A DNA stretch of 64,000 bases from Cupriavidus basilensis (GCF_008801925.2 NZ_CP062803.1:4278001-4342000), one strand, 5' to 3'. Numbered from the stretch's first letter, positions 17,943 to 26,337 are shown. Numbers and translations: made by a program. The notes: generated by a model from the letters alone, not told the origin.

Positions 17943-19187
17943 TTACCTCATGCGATATAACTGGCATCGGGCCAAATCGATGAATTCGTCGTACGTGAAG
18001 ATAACGGCATTACGACGACGCCTCAGCTTCTGCCGGTCTTCGCTAGAGAAGTCATCGCGATGGCCAACAATCAAATATGTCTGCGGAGTATGAACCTTTA
18101 TATCGTGGGTCTTCTCTAGCCAGCTTCGGTTAACTTCTTGATTACACCACTCATCATATTCATCTACTTGAGCCAAGGCAGATTCGATTACCGCACTTGG
18201 CTTGTGCCGGGTATCTGTGCCGACCATTGGAGCACCCGAAATACGGGGCAGCTTAAATTCCACAATATCCGCGTAGCCGTCCATTTTAACGATAAGGAAA
18301 TCCGGCCTCAAATTGGCCTTTCCTGCTTCATACTGCCACACCAACTCTTTCTCGGGATTGATATCGTTAGCCCCGAACGCGAGCTGAAGAATTTGTGGGT
18401 GCTTGGCCAGATATCGGGTAATTTCTGTTTCCGAAGACGCCCCCGAGCCCACCAGAGAGATGAATTCATTCAAAACCTCGTGGAGCTTGAGCTTGTATCT
18501 CGGAACTTGATAATTTGCGAGGAAATTTCCGAAGTGTTTAAGACTGTCGTCCGTATGATAAGCATATCCATCTTCGTGAATCGGCATTATCTCCGCGAAA
18601 TCTATTCGTCGGGTTCTAATCGCCCCTTCAGAGTCCGACCAGAAGATTGTAACATTCGACATGAAAGTTGGCTCAGTGGCTGTACTGACATCGAACAGCG
18701 TATTGAGCGCGATATCGTTAGGATTCGCAACAACATCATACAAATAGTCGCCCAAAATGGTCATTGCGTCTCCAACGAAGAACTGCATGTTCTCGATATT
18801 ACTCGGAACCTGGAGCATAGGCGTGGAAGGGGTTACTTCAATCCCAAGAAAATCGAATATAGTCTTGTTCGGAGAAAATTCCGCCTGCACCTCATAATTG
18901 TCCTTATCGCTCTCTTGCGGGCCGACATACTCAACCACAAGATGCGTCTTCAATGCGCCAATACGCAATATCTTCGGGTACGGGAATGCCGGGTTCAAGG
19001 TCTCACGTCTACCCGGGAATTTCTGGAGTACGTCGTAAATCTCCCCGAATACATGCTCATCCAAGTTACCAGCCATCTCTTGTACGAATGTCTTAAAATC
19101 GCCTTCTGTCACAATATTCTTCCAATTAATGATTAGAATTCCATGAGGATGAGTGTATTGTAACGGCGACCCTTGAGAGCCTGTCAC
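17943..19187 (-). CDS. sduA: Shedu-type DUF4263 nuclease (SduA-like)
   Basis: A 414-residue protein. The last 150 residues carry the DUF4263 pattern: SETEITRYLAKHPQILQLAFG, LRPDFLIVKMDG, ADIVEFKLPR, ESALAQVDEYDEW and PQTYLIVGHRDDF. The PD...ExK residues (RPDF, EFK) are present, so the nuclease site looks intact. The approximately 260-residue N-terminal part is not recognised and probably senses the trigger. Shedu is a single-gene anti-phage system, which fits its standing alone here between Hachiman and a GHKL gene. The start is a GTG at 19187 with no strong ribosome site. The sequence is AT-richer than the core genome. Confidence 0.85.
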   Translation of the reverse strand: MTGSQGSPLQYTHPHGILIINWKNIVTEGDFKTFVQEMAGNLDEHVFGEIYDVLQKFPGRRETLNPAFPYPKILRIGALKTHLVVEYVGPQESDKDNYEVQAEFSPNKTIFDFLGIEVTPSTPMLQVPSNIENMQFFVGDAMTILGDYLYDVVANPNDIALNTLFDVSTATEPTFMSNVTIFWSDSEGAIRTRRIDFAEIMPIHEDGYAYHTDDSLKHFGNFLANYQVPRYKLKLHEVLNEFISLVGSGASSETEITRYLAKHPQILQLAFGANDINPEKELVWQYEAGKANLRPDFLIVKMDGYADIVEFKLPRISGAPMVGTDTRHKPSAVIESALAQVDEYDEWCNQEVNRSWLEKTHDIKVHTPQTYLIVGHRDDFSSEDRQKLRRRRNAVIFTYDEFIDLARCQLYRMR

Positions 19188-19246
19188 AGTTCATAAAATT
19201 ATGCCATGCTTAGTAGCCGCCAAACAGTTGCAGAAGGAGTGCTCCG

Positions 19247-19333
19247 ATGAAGACTCGGCCAAAGCTAGTCTGCGTTAGCGAAAGCCGGCGCCAAACAAAT
19301 TCTATTCGCATTCCTAGATGTTCAATACGATGA
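19247..19333 (+). CDS. Possible 28-residue leader peptide before the STAS/GHKL gene
   Basis: ATG at 19247 is preceded by AGAAGGAG with 7 bases of spacing, the best ribosome site in this area. The frame (MKTRPKLVCVSESRRQTNS at its start) stops at 19333, overlapping the start of the next gene at 19318, which itself has no ribosome site. This suggests a leader peptide coupled to translation of the GHKL gene. No homology is claimed. Confidence 0.4.
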   Translation: MKTRPKLVCVSESRRQTNSIRIPRCSIR

Positions 19334-19802
19334 TTGTTAGATTTCCTGTAACGCTTGACCGGGACCGATTGCCAAGGCTTTTTGCCGAGCTTGACGCAGC
19401 GCGGGACCAGGACGAAGTCTCAGTGGACTTCGCACCTCTACGGTTCTCCATGCCGACCGGCATGCTCGCTCTGGGTTCCAAGTTGCGGCAGTGGGTTGAT
19501 TACCGGAGGGAGAAGGGCTTCACTTCGTATGCGAACGGAATCGACGAAGGGAAGCAAGCGCATTCGTACCTGATGCATATGGGATTTTTCCATTTCATCG
19601 GCATGGATGCCGGCAAGGACGTTGGCGAGGCTCGAGGGTCCCGGAGCTATGTACCTATTACGCGCATAGGTCGTCCAGACGTCGATGTTGGTCGCCAAGG
19701 CGTGGAGGACTGGTACACGGCAATCGAAGCTGAAGCGAGGCGGATTGCCGGCGTGCTTGCAGGTTCCTTCGACGATTCGCAGCCGCTCAGGACGTATACG
19801 TA

Positions 19803-21427
19803 GTCGGTCCTGCAAAATTGGCTTGAGCTGCAAAAGAGGTGATAAAGGGCGGCACCGGCAGTTTCAGTCCCGCAGCTTCGGCAGGGCGAGCTGGCCGACG
19901 GGCACAACGGTTCGGCCAAGCAAGCGCAGCAGCAGGAAAACAAAAAATACCGCCGACAGTCCCAGGCGGACGATGGCCCGCAGCAGCCAGCGCAGATTGA
20001 AGCCAGCAGCACAAAGGATCGGATGCAGTGCGTCACCAGCTTCGCCCTTGAGCCAGTTGCGCCGTAGTCCGTGATCCGCCTTGACGTGCCCGATAACGGG
20101 TTCGACAGCCTGGCGCCGCTTGAGCATTCTGCGCTGGACTTGGTTCATCGTCTTGATTCGCCCGCGATGCACGATCTTCACCGGAGCCACCTCGGCATCC
20201 ACGCCGCGATATCCCAGATCGACGATAGCCGTGTTGGGTTTCGGGGCGCCGGGCAGCTCCTGCAGCAGGATGGTGGTCTGCTCGAGCTGGGCATGCAGTG
20301 TGTGGCCGTCGTAGGGATTGCCGGGGAAGCTGCGTGCACCGACGATCAGGCCTTGGCTCGCAGTAACTGCCAGGCTGACCTTGACGCCGAACTCATACGG
20401 CTGGCGCGCCTTGCCCTTCGAGATGCACTCGACTTCCGGGGCGTGCAAGGCATAGAGCTTGTTCTTGTCCTTCGGACGTTGCCGACAGATTCGCCACGCC
20501 CGCTCGATCCATGGCTGCATCGTGGCTTGCATGGCGTCCGATGTCCCGGACAACTTGCGCTCGATATCCCGCAGGATCCGGCCGAGAATGGTGCGCTGGC
20601 GTTTGAGCACTCGACGCAGTCGCTTGAACTGTTTGGCGTGCGCGTATCCGCCCGCACTGCGGCGCAGCTTCTTGCCCTCGCGCTCGAAAGTCTGCTTGAG
20701 GTTCAGGCCTGCACGCTTGGCCAGGCGGACCAGTTTGGCACGCGCCACATCCAGCAATCGACTGTCGGTCGGATAGGCGATGGCCTTCTCCTGGACCGTG
20801 GTGTCGACGATCACACACTCGAACTCAGCCGGCTTGATCGCGCCCATCTGCACGGCAGCGGCAATCGTGGTCGCCAGCAACTCCTCGACGCCGGCCTCGC
20901 CCAATGCCTGCCGGAAGCGCACCAGATTGGTCGGGTCACATGGCAGACGGGGCTCGAAGTATTCCTGGCCGCTGAAATATTGGTAGTAGACGTCTTGCGC
21001 CCACCGCTCGCACACCGACTCGTCACTCTCGTTGTATGCATGCTTGAGGTACAGCAGTGCGACCATCAGACGGATCGGCAACCGCGGCCGACCCGCGGCA
21101 CTGATACCGGCACCCGCCACCGCCAGGGTCGGGCCGAACAGATCCTCGCCCACCTCCAACTGTCCGTCTCGCGCCTGGCGTGCGAACACTGGCGCCAACG
21201 TCGCCTCGATCTGCGGCCACGGCATACGCATGGCCAGAACCGCCAGCGGATGGCGCAGGTCGATCATGGCGTCAAGGCGGCTACGGAAAAAGTCGGGCGT
21301 GCTCATCGGCAAGTCGAAAACTCCCAGAAAGGGGATCAGATTCATATTCCTTCTGGGAGTTCTCCATCACCCCAATTCTCGCCATGGCCTTGCCACGCTT
21401 GGCTTCGTAACATTCTGCAGGACGGAC
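19803..21427 (-). mobile_element. IS5-family insertion sequence, copy 2 (intact)
   Basis: A 1625-base element bounded by GTCGGTCCTGC at 19803 and GCAGGACGGAC ending at 21427. The flanking 6-base direct repeat is TACGTA (19797-19802 and 21428-21433). It is nearly identical to copy 1 (11562-13185) but in the opposite orientation and with the frame of its transposase intact. Both copies sit at YACGTA targets. Confidence 0.92.
19864..21345 (-). CDS. IS5-family transposase (intact)
   Basis: A 493-residue transposase. The N-terminal part has RLPIRLMVALLYLKHAYNESDE and DVYYQYFSGQEYFEPRLPCDP. The catalytic region has FECVIVDTTVQEKA (DTT motif), then IVDLGYRGVD and a C-terminal KRRQAVEPVIGHVKADH block with the catalytic Glu. 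It is one continuous frame and is probably active. It could supply transposase for the frameshifted copy 1. The last 80 or so residues are hydrophobic (RLGLSAVFFVFLLLRLLGR). The start at 21345 follows AGGAAT. Confidence 0.92.
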   Translation of the reverse strand: MNLIPFLGVFDLPMSTPDFFRSRLDAMIDLRHPLAVLAMRMPWPQIEATLAPVFARQARDGQLEVGEDLFGPTLAVAGAGISAAGRPRLPIRLMVALLYLKHAYNESDESVCERWAQDVYYQYFSGQEYFEPRLPCDPTNLVRFRQALGEAGVEELLATTIAAAVQMGAIKPAEFECVIVDTTVQEKAIAYPTDSRLLDVARAKLVRLAKRAGLNLKQTFEREGKKLRRSAGGYAHAKQFKRLRRVLKRQRTILGRILRDIERKLSGTSDAMQATMQPWIERAWRICRQRPKDKNKLYALHAPEVECISKGKARQPYEFGVKVSLAVTASQGLIVGARSFPGNPYDGHTLHAQLEQTTILLQELPGAPKPNTAIVDLGYRGVDAEVAPVKIVHRGRIKTMNQVQRRMLKRRQAVEPVIGHVKADHGLRRNWLKGEAGDALHPILCAAGFNLRWLLRAIVRLGLSAVFFVFLLLRLLGRTVVPVGQLALPKLRD

Positions 21428-21947
21428 TACGTACTCTATCCGAGAGGTCATTCGAAACGTCTTTGAACACTCTCAGGCCAACGAGTGTTATATCTGTGGG
21501 CAGCGCTGGTATGACGGGAAAGTCGAAATCGCGATTCTCGACGAGGGTATCGGTATTGCACGCACTCTCTCTGAATTCCACGGAATTGCATCTGATGCTG
21601 ACGCATTGCTGCTCGCGGTTCGTCCAGGCATCTCTCGTACAAGTGGCTACAGCGGTTGGCAAAACATCTACGACAACTCGGGATTTGGCTTGTACGTTAT
21701 GAGTGAGCTTGCTGCAAACTTCGGCTGGTTTGCACTGGGAAGCGGAGATGCGCTGCTGTTCGGATACCAACGGCAGCGCGCAGTGAGCGCTGCCTCATTC
21801 CGAGGTACGTTCTTTGGTATGAAGTTTCTCAACACTCCCGCAGATATCAGGTCCGTTCTTGATGACATCATTGCTGCAGGCGAGGAGGATGCTCAACAAA
21901 CTGGCATCCGCATCCGTGCATCTGGCCGAAGTCGAATCGTGTTGTAA

Positions 21948-22743
21948 TGCGTAACGCCTCGGATTGTCGCTTTCATACCCTTTGGGGAGCTGAAAGACTA
22001 TGTTGCCTCGGGCAAGAAGCGGGTGACGTGGCCTACCCCCGAGTCATGGGGCGCCTTTCCGATTTGATGAATTCCTTCTCAAAACATAAGGACAGACAGC
22101 TCAAAGAGCTGGCAGATTTTGCCGCCTCGCGGCAAGCCAAATGCAATATATCGCTTGGCAGCAGTGCGCTCAGAGTGGGTCGCCCGCGCTTACCGGCTCG
22201 GTTCTGTATACCGCCAGAAATAGTGCGAATGCCGGTGGTGCTTGACCTGCTTCTTCTCAGGGAAGAACCGCACCTTGCCGGCAGGACCGGCGTCGGCCTC
22301 TACTTCCACGTGACTGGCTGCTGTTGAGGTACCGGGCGGCAAGAGGTTCACGGCAGCCGAAGCGTATTGGAACCTGGATGCGCTCGAGAATCCCGTTGGC
22401 TCCCGGGGGCTGGCGGAACGTTCGAGGTGTCCAAGTAAGATGGCACCTTGATGCCAGACGCCTGTTTCCCATGATGCTAATTCTTGATTCCGCGCGGCGT
22501 GGTGCCCATCACATTGCGCGTCGCCCATCAAGTCGGGAAGGTTCTCAAGTATGTGCCAGAGGGCGGCGTGGTGCAGCCTCGCTATAGCTTCTACAAGTGA
22601 CCAGTTTTTCCTCACTCCACGCGCCGGTTATAAGGGGGGCTTCGACCTGCCGACCTCACACAAGGACGGAAGCAAGTGCGGCAGAGTTGCTACCGTTTGC
22701 GCGTGGGGCATTGGGTTCATTCAGGCTCGAAGCCTCGGGTGAG
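21948..22743. other. Degenerate region with gene fragments
   Basis: No complete gene stands out in these roughly 800 bases. Directly after the GHKL stop, in the same frame, a startless stretch (21948-22067) reads IVAFIPFGELKDYVASGKKR and WPTPESWGAFPI before a TGA, like the tail of a lost protein. Near 22499-22600 a plus-strand frame reads RVAHQVGKVLKYVPEGGVV then QPRYSFYK. On the minus strand a frame ending at 22190 closes with KVRFFPEKKQVKHHRHSHYF. These protein-like tails without starts suggest debris from older insertions. Confidence 0.45.
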
Positions 22744-23082
22744 TCACTTCGAGTCCACAACTGGAAGCTGGTAGTACATGTTCCACGCGGCCCGCGCGCG
22801 CCTGGCTGCAATGTGGAACTCAGCTAGCGCAGCAGGGGTTGGGGTGCTAAACGCCTCAAGCCGGTGGAGCGCGGTTTCGGCTGCGGCGTCTAGCCGGGTG
22901 GCCGTTGCAAGCAACTTGGCCTGAGCTTCGCGCAGGGTGATGTCGGCGGTTAAGCCTGCTGCTGACAGGGCGAACTGCCGGGCGTCGTGCTCGGCGCGGT
23001 GCGGCTTGAAACCGGGAATCGGTTCGTGAAGCAGTTTTGAAGTCAGCGCGGCTAACGCGCGTTCAACGTCCAGGCTCAGCAT
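22744..23082 (-). CDS. Hypothetical 112-residue protein, end of the HAD operon
   Basis: A small, mostly helical protein (ALAALTSKLLHEPIPGFKPHR, TLREAQAKLLATATRLDAAAE, AEFHIAARRARAAWNMYYQL). No family recognised. The ATG at 23082 lies inside the end of the 54-residue gene (20-base overlap) and is preceded by GTAGGAG, so it is translated together with it. It is the last gene of the minus-strand operon that begins near 26311. No signal peptide or membrane segment. Confidence 0.55.
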   Translation of the reverse strand: MLSLDVERALAALTSKLLHEPIPGFKPHRAEHDARQFALSAAGLTADITLREAQAKLLATATRLDAAAETALHRLEAFSTPTPAALAEFHIAARRARAAWNMYYQLPVVDSK

Positions 23083-23227
23083 CTCCTACGTCCTTGGCAA
23101 ATGTGAAATAGGTGGCATCAAGCGCCTCTGGCTCACCAATCGATTGGATTTGATGCGCTGTCGGGAGCGTGTTGAGCACCCAAGCGAGGCGTCCTTCTGC
23201 TAGCCCAATGCTCCATTCGTAAGTCAT
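23063..23227 (-). CDS. Hypothetical 54-residue protein in the HAD operon
   Basis: A small protein beginning MTYEWSIGLAEGRLAWVLN and continuing HQIQSIGEPEALDATYFTF. Its ATG overlaps the stop of the upstream HAD gene in an ATGA (23224-23227), and it overlaps the next gene by 20 bases. This tight packing supports it as a real coding gene although it is short. No family recognised. Confidence 0.55.
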   Translation of the reverse strand: MTYEWSIGLAEGRLAWVLNTLPTAHQIQSIGEPEALDATYFTFAKDVGDAEPGR

Positions 23228-23685
23228 GAGTCACTGCGGACCAAACGTGTCAACCTGAAGCGCAGTTTCGATTGAGGACCTGCAGCTGCAATACCGGTTT
23301 CTGGCTCGCAAGCGATGTATCGTTCGTCTCTTCGGCTCGCGCTGACCACACTAGGATGGTCGTCAATAGCCAACCATTGGGTCAACCTTCGCCTGTGAGC
23401 TTCCGCCATGATTTCGTCAGCGCGAGAAGACCTATATGTTTCGACGACACCTTCAAAGCGGCTGCCGAGTGGTCCTAGCAGGCGAATAAGGGCCTTGTCA
23501 TCAAAAAGTCGCCGCCAGTCAGAACTGACAACAATCCGGACCGCAGGGTACGGAGCGAGCAGTGAGTCGAGTATCGGCAGCCAGACAAACAGATTTGGAT
23601 TGCCGATGAGACGGAAATTTTCATCTACGGCCTGCTCCCCATAGGGATGGAGAACGCCGTCGAAATCTAAAAAGATTACCTGCAT
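23224..23685 (-). CDS. Small HAD-fold phosphatase-like protein 1 (HAD_SAK_2-like)
   Basis: About 153 residues. HAD motif I is FLDFDGVLHP, motif II is IVVSSDWRR and motif IV is WLAIDDHP, so all acidic catalytic positions are present. The short form with DFDGVLHP and no large cap fits the small HAD family named for RNA-repair fusion proteins (HAD_SAK_2). Likely chemistry is phosphate-ester hydrolysis on a small molecule or nucleic-acid end; the substrate is unknown. I chose the ATG at 23685 over the GTG at 23694. The stop overlaps the 54-residue gene by four bases. Two more HAD genes of the same type lie upstream in the operon. Confidence 0.78.
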   Translation of the reverse strand: MQVIFLDFDGVLHPYGEQAVDENFRLIGNPNLFVWLPILDSLLAPYPAVRIVVSSDWRRLFDDKALIRLLGPLGSRFEGVVETYRSSRADEIMAEAHRRRLTQWLAIDDHPSVVSASRRDERYIACEPETGIAAAGPQSKLRFRLTRLVRSDS

Positions 23686-23765
23686 GCTCACCACGTGTCG
23701 CTAGAATCCAAGAGCTCGCAATTGATGCCGCGGTGTTAAACGACGGACCTTCCGAGCCCAGCCGG

Positions 23766-23942
23766 CTACGGAACAGCCAGTTCATGCGGCCCAATATCTC
23801 CCCCGGAGACCAGGATATCGAATTCGAGGTCGGATGGAAATGCGTACGGGGTCGAAATCCTAGTGCAGGTCGGACAGTACGTGTATGGACGGTGGTCTCT
23901 GGGCCCAGAGTATGCCTCCAGTCTCCAGCGGAGACATTGCTG
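23766..23942 (-). pseudogene. Startless CxxC-containing frame between two HAD genes
   Basis: The 273-base gap between HAD genes 2 and 1 contains a minus-strand frame without a start codon. It reads RWRLEAYSGPRDHRPYT, YCPTCTRISTPYAFPSD and LEFDILVSGGDIGPHELAVP before TAG. The composition and the CPTC pair look like a real protein end, perhaps a small zinc-binding protein that lost its start. Alternatively it begins at an unusual codon. Low confidence. Confidence 0.3.
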
Positions 23943-23958
23943 CTAGAGTTCATTTCTG

Positions 23959-24438
23959 TCATCCTTGATGTGGCTCGCCAATGGCCCACGCTCGGATGCG
24001 GTTTCGAACCGAGGCGTCCCAAATACCGAGTTCGGGGTCACATAAGACGACTTCGGAGGGGAGTGGGTCAGGGAACTGCGAAGCGTGGTCGTCCAGCACG
24101 CACCACTCGCCTTCGTTAAGGCTCAATTGCGCTACCGCATGCCTTATTCCATTCCACCGCGTCAGTTCGAAATTTGTAACGCCACAGTAGCGAGCGGCTA
24201 GCAGCCCAAGGTATTCGAGTAGCTCTGGCTCGCCGACGAGTCGACGCCATGCGCTGTGCACGATAATGTGGACATCTGAGCCGTGCAGCAGCTCTTCGAG
24301 TATCTGGGTCCAACGGAACAGTCTTCCCTGCTGAATCGCGGCGCGTCGAGGCATGCGCATAGCAAAACTCTGCAATGCAGAAACCGGGTGTAGCACGCCA
24401 TCGAAATCGAGAAACAAGTACTTGCGGCGCGCCATCAT
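23959..24438 (-). CDS. Small HAD-fold phosphatase-like protein 2
   Basis: A 159-residue protein with motif I FLDFDGVLHP, motif II IIVHSAWRR and motif IV CVLDDHASQFP. It is clearly related to HAD proteins 1 and 3 in this operon but diverged in sequence, so the three are not recent duplicates. The start at 24438 (or the adjacent ATG at 24435) follows the stop of the 74-residue gene with no spacer, which indicates coupled translation. The catalytic residues are intact. Substrate unknown. Confidence 0.78.
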   Translation of the reverse strand: MMARRKYLFLDFDGVLHPVSALQSFAMRMPRRAAIQQGRLFRWTQILEELLHGSDVHIIVHSAWRRLVGEPELLEYLGLLAARYCGVTNFELTRWNGIRHAVAQLSLNEGEWCVLDDHASQFPDPLPSEVVLCDPELGIWDASVRNRIRAWAIGEPHQG

Positions 24439-24663
24439 TCAGTTTGTGCATCCGAAGATGCGCCGGTGCTGACAGTACGCGATGAGTTGCTCTGCCAAGT
24501 CCTGACACATTAGATAGCGTTCATGCACTTCGGCCTCTGTGGAACCAAGGACGTACTTGCCATCAATCAGGCGCGCCAAAAACTTTGATTGTGCACTTGG
24601 CACTGCGCTGAGCGTTGTCTCGCTAAGAAAGTCGGGGGGAACTGTTTGCTCTACTGTATTCAT
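24439..24663 (-). CDS. Hypothetical 74-residue protein in the HAD operon
   Basis: A small acidic protein (MNTVEQTVPPDFLSETTLSA, then SKFLARLIDGKYVLGSTEAEV and CQDLAEQLIAYCQHRRIFG). It abuts HAD protein 2 with zero spacing and follows HAD protein 3 by 40 bases. The VLGSTEAEVHERY segment looks like a short helical domain. No family recognised; kept because of operon packing and the clean ATG. Confidence 0.55.
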   Translation of the reverse strand: MNTVEQTVPPDFLSETTLSAVPSAQSKFLARLIDGKYVLGSTEAEVHERYLMCQDLAEQLIAYCQHRRIFGCTN

Positions 24664-24703
24664 CTATTTCGCCTTGGTTTTCTGCTCGCGGACTCAAGCA
24701 GCC

Positions 24704-25222
24704 TCAATCGTTTGCTTTGTTTGCTGCAGGCATATGGCAGTGCATCACCTTGAGCTTGAGCTGAAGTTCAAGCAGAACGCCAGGCTCCGCGATGCCAAAA
24801 ACCGGATGCGTGCGCACAAGCCTATCCCTGCACCAGGCTGGCCAATGCTCATAGTCGTCATCGAGTGCGAGCCAGCCGTGCGGACAGCGACGCTGAACAT
24901 CGGTCCAGATTTGCAGACCTCGTGGCGTCTCGACATACTCGTCGCGCCTCGTGTAGCGTTTGTGGTAAGTCGCACCGATGACTCGCTGCTGCAATGCGGG
25001 TGAAAGCTGTCGCTTTGCGTAACTATATCCGCCGCGCCACAGCAACCAGGCCGTGGAGAGAATTATGCGGACAGCTGGATAAGGCGCCAGAACTTCCTCG
25101 AGAATTCCCTCATTCTCGAACAATTTGTGGTCGGGTGTTTGCAGCCACGGACCCTTGCTTGTGCGATATACGCACTCGGGATGGAGAACCCCATCGAAGT
25201 CCAAGTAAAGCACGAACGACAT
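24704..25222 (-). CDS. Small HAD-fold phosphatase-like protein 3
   Basis: About 172 residues. Motif I is YLDFDGVLHP, motif II is IILSTAWLL and motif IV is WLALDDDYEHWP. An insertion with RRDEYVETPRGLQIW sits between motifs II and IV, so it is the largest of the three. The ATG at 25222 lies five bases after the stop of the upstream 135-residue gene and is preceded by AGGGTGA; the longer frame to 25279 would overlap that gene heavily. Catalytic positions are intact. Confidence 0.76.
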   Translation of the reverse strand: MSFVLYLDFDGVLHPECVYRTSKGPWLQTPDHKLFENEGILEEVLAPYPAVRIILSTAWLLWRGGYSYAKRQLSPALQQRVIGATYHKRYTRRDEYVETPRGLQIWTDVQRRCPHGWLALDDDYEHWPAWCRDRLVRTHPVFGIAEPGVLLELQLKLKVMHCHMPAANKAND

Positions 25223-25227
25223 GTTTT

Positions 25228-25635
25228 TCACCCTGCCAAAGCGTGCAAATCCCATACTTCCTGGGTGACGCTTCGCCACCGCGAGACTCGGTAACGCTTA
25301 CACCACTCTCGCCACAACCATGCCCCTTCCTCACACACGCCGGGCTCTTCTACCAGTTGGTATAGACGTCCACTGGCCGTGCAACCAGACATTGACGCAA
25401 GGTCGAACCAGGAAATGGCGCTACTAATTCGCGCACGAGAGTAGACAGTGCTGCCTACAACGTGCCATTGACCCGCTGGGCGCTCATAGATGCCCCATGC
25501 GCTTAGCTTCGAGATGGGTTCGCGCTCTGGAGTGGGCGGCTTGCGGATAACTATGACTAGCCCGTTCGCTATGTCAACGCACGTAGCTATCTTAAGAGCA
25601 TCGATAGAGTCTTGCCCGTCTCTGCAGCGTGTCAT
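25228..25635 (-). CDS. Hypothetical 135-residue protein in the HAD operon
   Basis: It begins MTRCRDGQDSIDALKIATC and contains GLVIVIRKPPTPEREPISKL, WGIYERPAGQWHVVGS and CEEGAWLWREWCKRY. The ATG at 25635 overlaps the stop of the upstream gene in an ATGA, which fixes this start over the longer open frame. It is rich in Trp and Cys in its C-terminal half. No family recognised. Confidence 0.6.
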   Translation of the reverse strand: MTRCRDGQDSIDALKIATCVDIANGLVIVIRKPPTPEREPISKLSAWGIYERPAGQWHVVGSTVYSRARISSAISWFDLASMSGCTASGRLYQLVEEPGVCEEGAWLWREWCKRYRVSRWRSVTQEVWDLHALAG

Positions 25636-26069
25636 CTTTGGGGGGAGGATGAAACGATATTCACATATCGTTCTTGCAACGCGTCCCACGTTGAATGCAC
25701 ATGGTCAACGAGCCGTGCCCTGGCTTCCGGGGCGCCGGTAGGGGACCAATCCAGGCGTTGAAGCGTGGAACTCGCTGCGTCCACGACCAAATCCGCCTCT
25801 AACTGATGTAGGTTGGATTCGGCTACCAATGCCTGTTTTGTGCGCTCCAAGTACGCCATGAGTTCCTCTCTCGGGAGCCACATTAGGTCGAGCACAACCT
25901 TAGTGATGTACCAGTGCAGCATGTCAACACGCCACTCGACTTCACCGGGTAGCTCGTATGGCGACACGCTAATTTTCGTGCCGTCGACGCTGGCCACCAC
26001 CGAAACGCCGAATCTTGCAAGGGCGGCCCGCGTGGTTGCAGGAACATAGCTGGCGCGTGCTGTTCTCAC
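25632..26069 (-). CDS. Hypothetical protein, second of two tandem paralogues
   Basis: A 145-residue protein from a GTG at 26069 with AGGAG eight bases upstream. The GTG overlaps the stop of the previous gene (GTGA). Its first 60 residues match the preceding 81-residue protein: SYxPxTxRxxLxxF, then ELPGEVxWRxDxLxW. The extra C-terminal part (PREELMAYLERTKQALVAE, RLVDHVHSTWDALQERYVN) is helical. No family recognised. Confidence 0.6.
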   Translation of the reverse strand: MRTARASYVPATTRAALARFGVSVVASVDGTKISVSPYELPGEVEWRVDMLHWYITKVVLDLMWLPREELMAYLERTKQALVAESNLHQLEADLVVDAASSTLQRLDWSPTGAPEARARLVDHVHSTWDALQERYVNIVSSSPQR

Positions 26070-26311
26070 CTTGTCTCCTGAAAAGATTTGAGCGCAGCCA
26101 TACGCCACCGCAGGAGGTCGGTGCGCCAATCTACTTCGCCTGGCAACTCGATTGCCGACAATTCGTGAGCGTCTTCACCGAAGTGGCAGAGCTCCCATCG
26201 CCTAAATTTAGAAAGCACAAGCCGGAGCGTTGGTGGGATATAGCTAGTCAAGGATGGACCTCTGCGGAGCACAGCACCTCCGGCCATTCCGGGGGGAGGT
26301 AGCACCTGCAT
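26066..26311 (-). CDS. Hypothetical 81-residue protein, first gene of the HAD operon
   Basis: It starts MQVLPPPGMAGGAVLRRG and carries SYIPPTLRLVLSKFRRW and ELPGEVDWRTDLLRWRMAA, the same pattern as the next gene. It is the first gene after the operator region and so probably the start of a minus-strand operon of at least nine genes running to 22744. Its stop overlaps the GTG of the next gene. Function unknown. Confidence 0.55.
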   Translation of the reverse strand: MQVLPPPGMAGGAVLRRGPSLTSYIPPTLRLVLSKFRRWELCHFGEDAHELSAIELPGEVDWRTDLLRWRMAALKSFQETR

Positions 26312-26337
26312 CGCATCAGTACGGCGGCAATTGTAGG

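Larger units (their letters stand above)
19318..21947 (+). pseudogene. STAS-like/GHKL ATPase gene interrupted by IS copy 2
   Basis: The left piece (19318-19802) encodes FPVTLDRDRLPRLFAELDAA, FAPLRFSMPTGMLALGSKLRQW and SYLMHMGFFHFIGM, a STAS-like domain. The right piece (21434-21947) encodes IREVIRNVFEHSQ, ILDEGIGIART and NSGFGLYVMSELA, the N, G1 and G2 boxes of a GHKL (histidine-kinase-type) ATPase. Removing the 1625-base IS and one 6-base target repeat joins the two pieces exactly in frame, giving a 332-residue protein. So the gene was whole until the insertion. Proteins of this build occur as ATP-binding parts of uncharacterised island systems. The residual 5' frame stops at the IS edge (TAG at 19801-19803). 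Confidence 0.88.

Noticed and set aside
11562..21427. Composite transposon made of the two IS copies
   Set aside because: Each copy has its own matching target duplication, so they arrived separately. No duplication surrounds the whole unit.
20071..21702. 543-residue open frame antisense to the transposase
   Set aside because: The same antisense frame also appears in IS copy 1. It mirrors the transposase.
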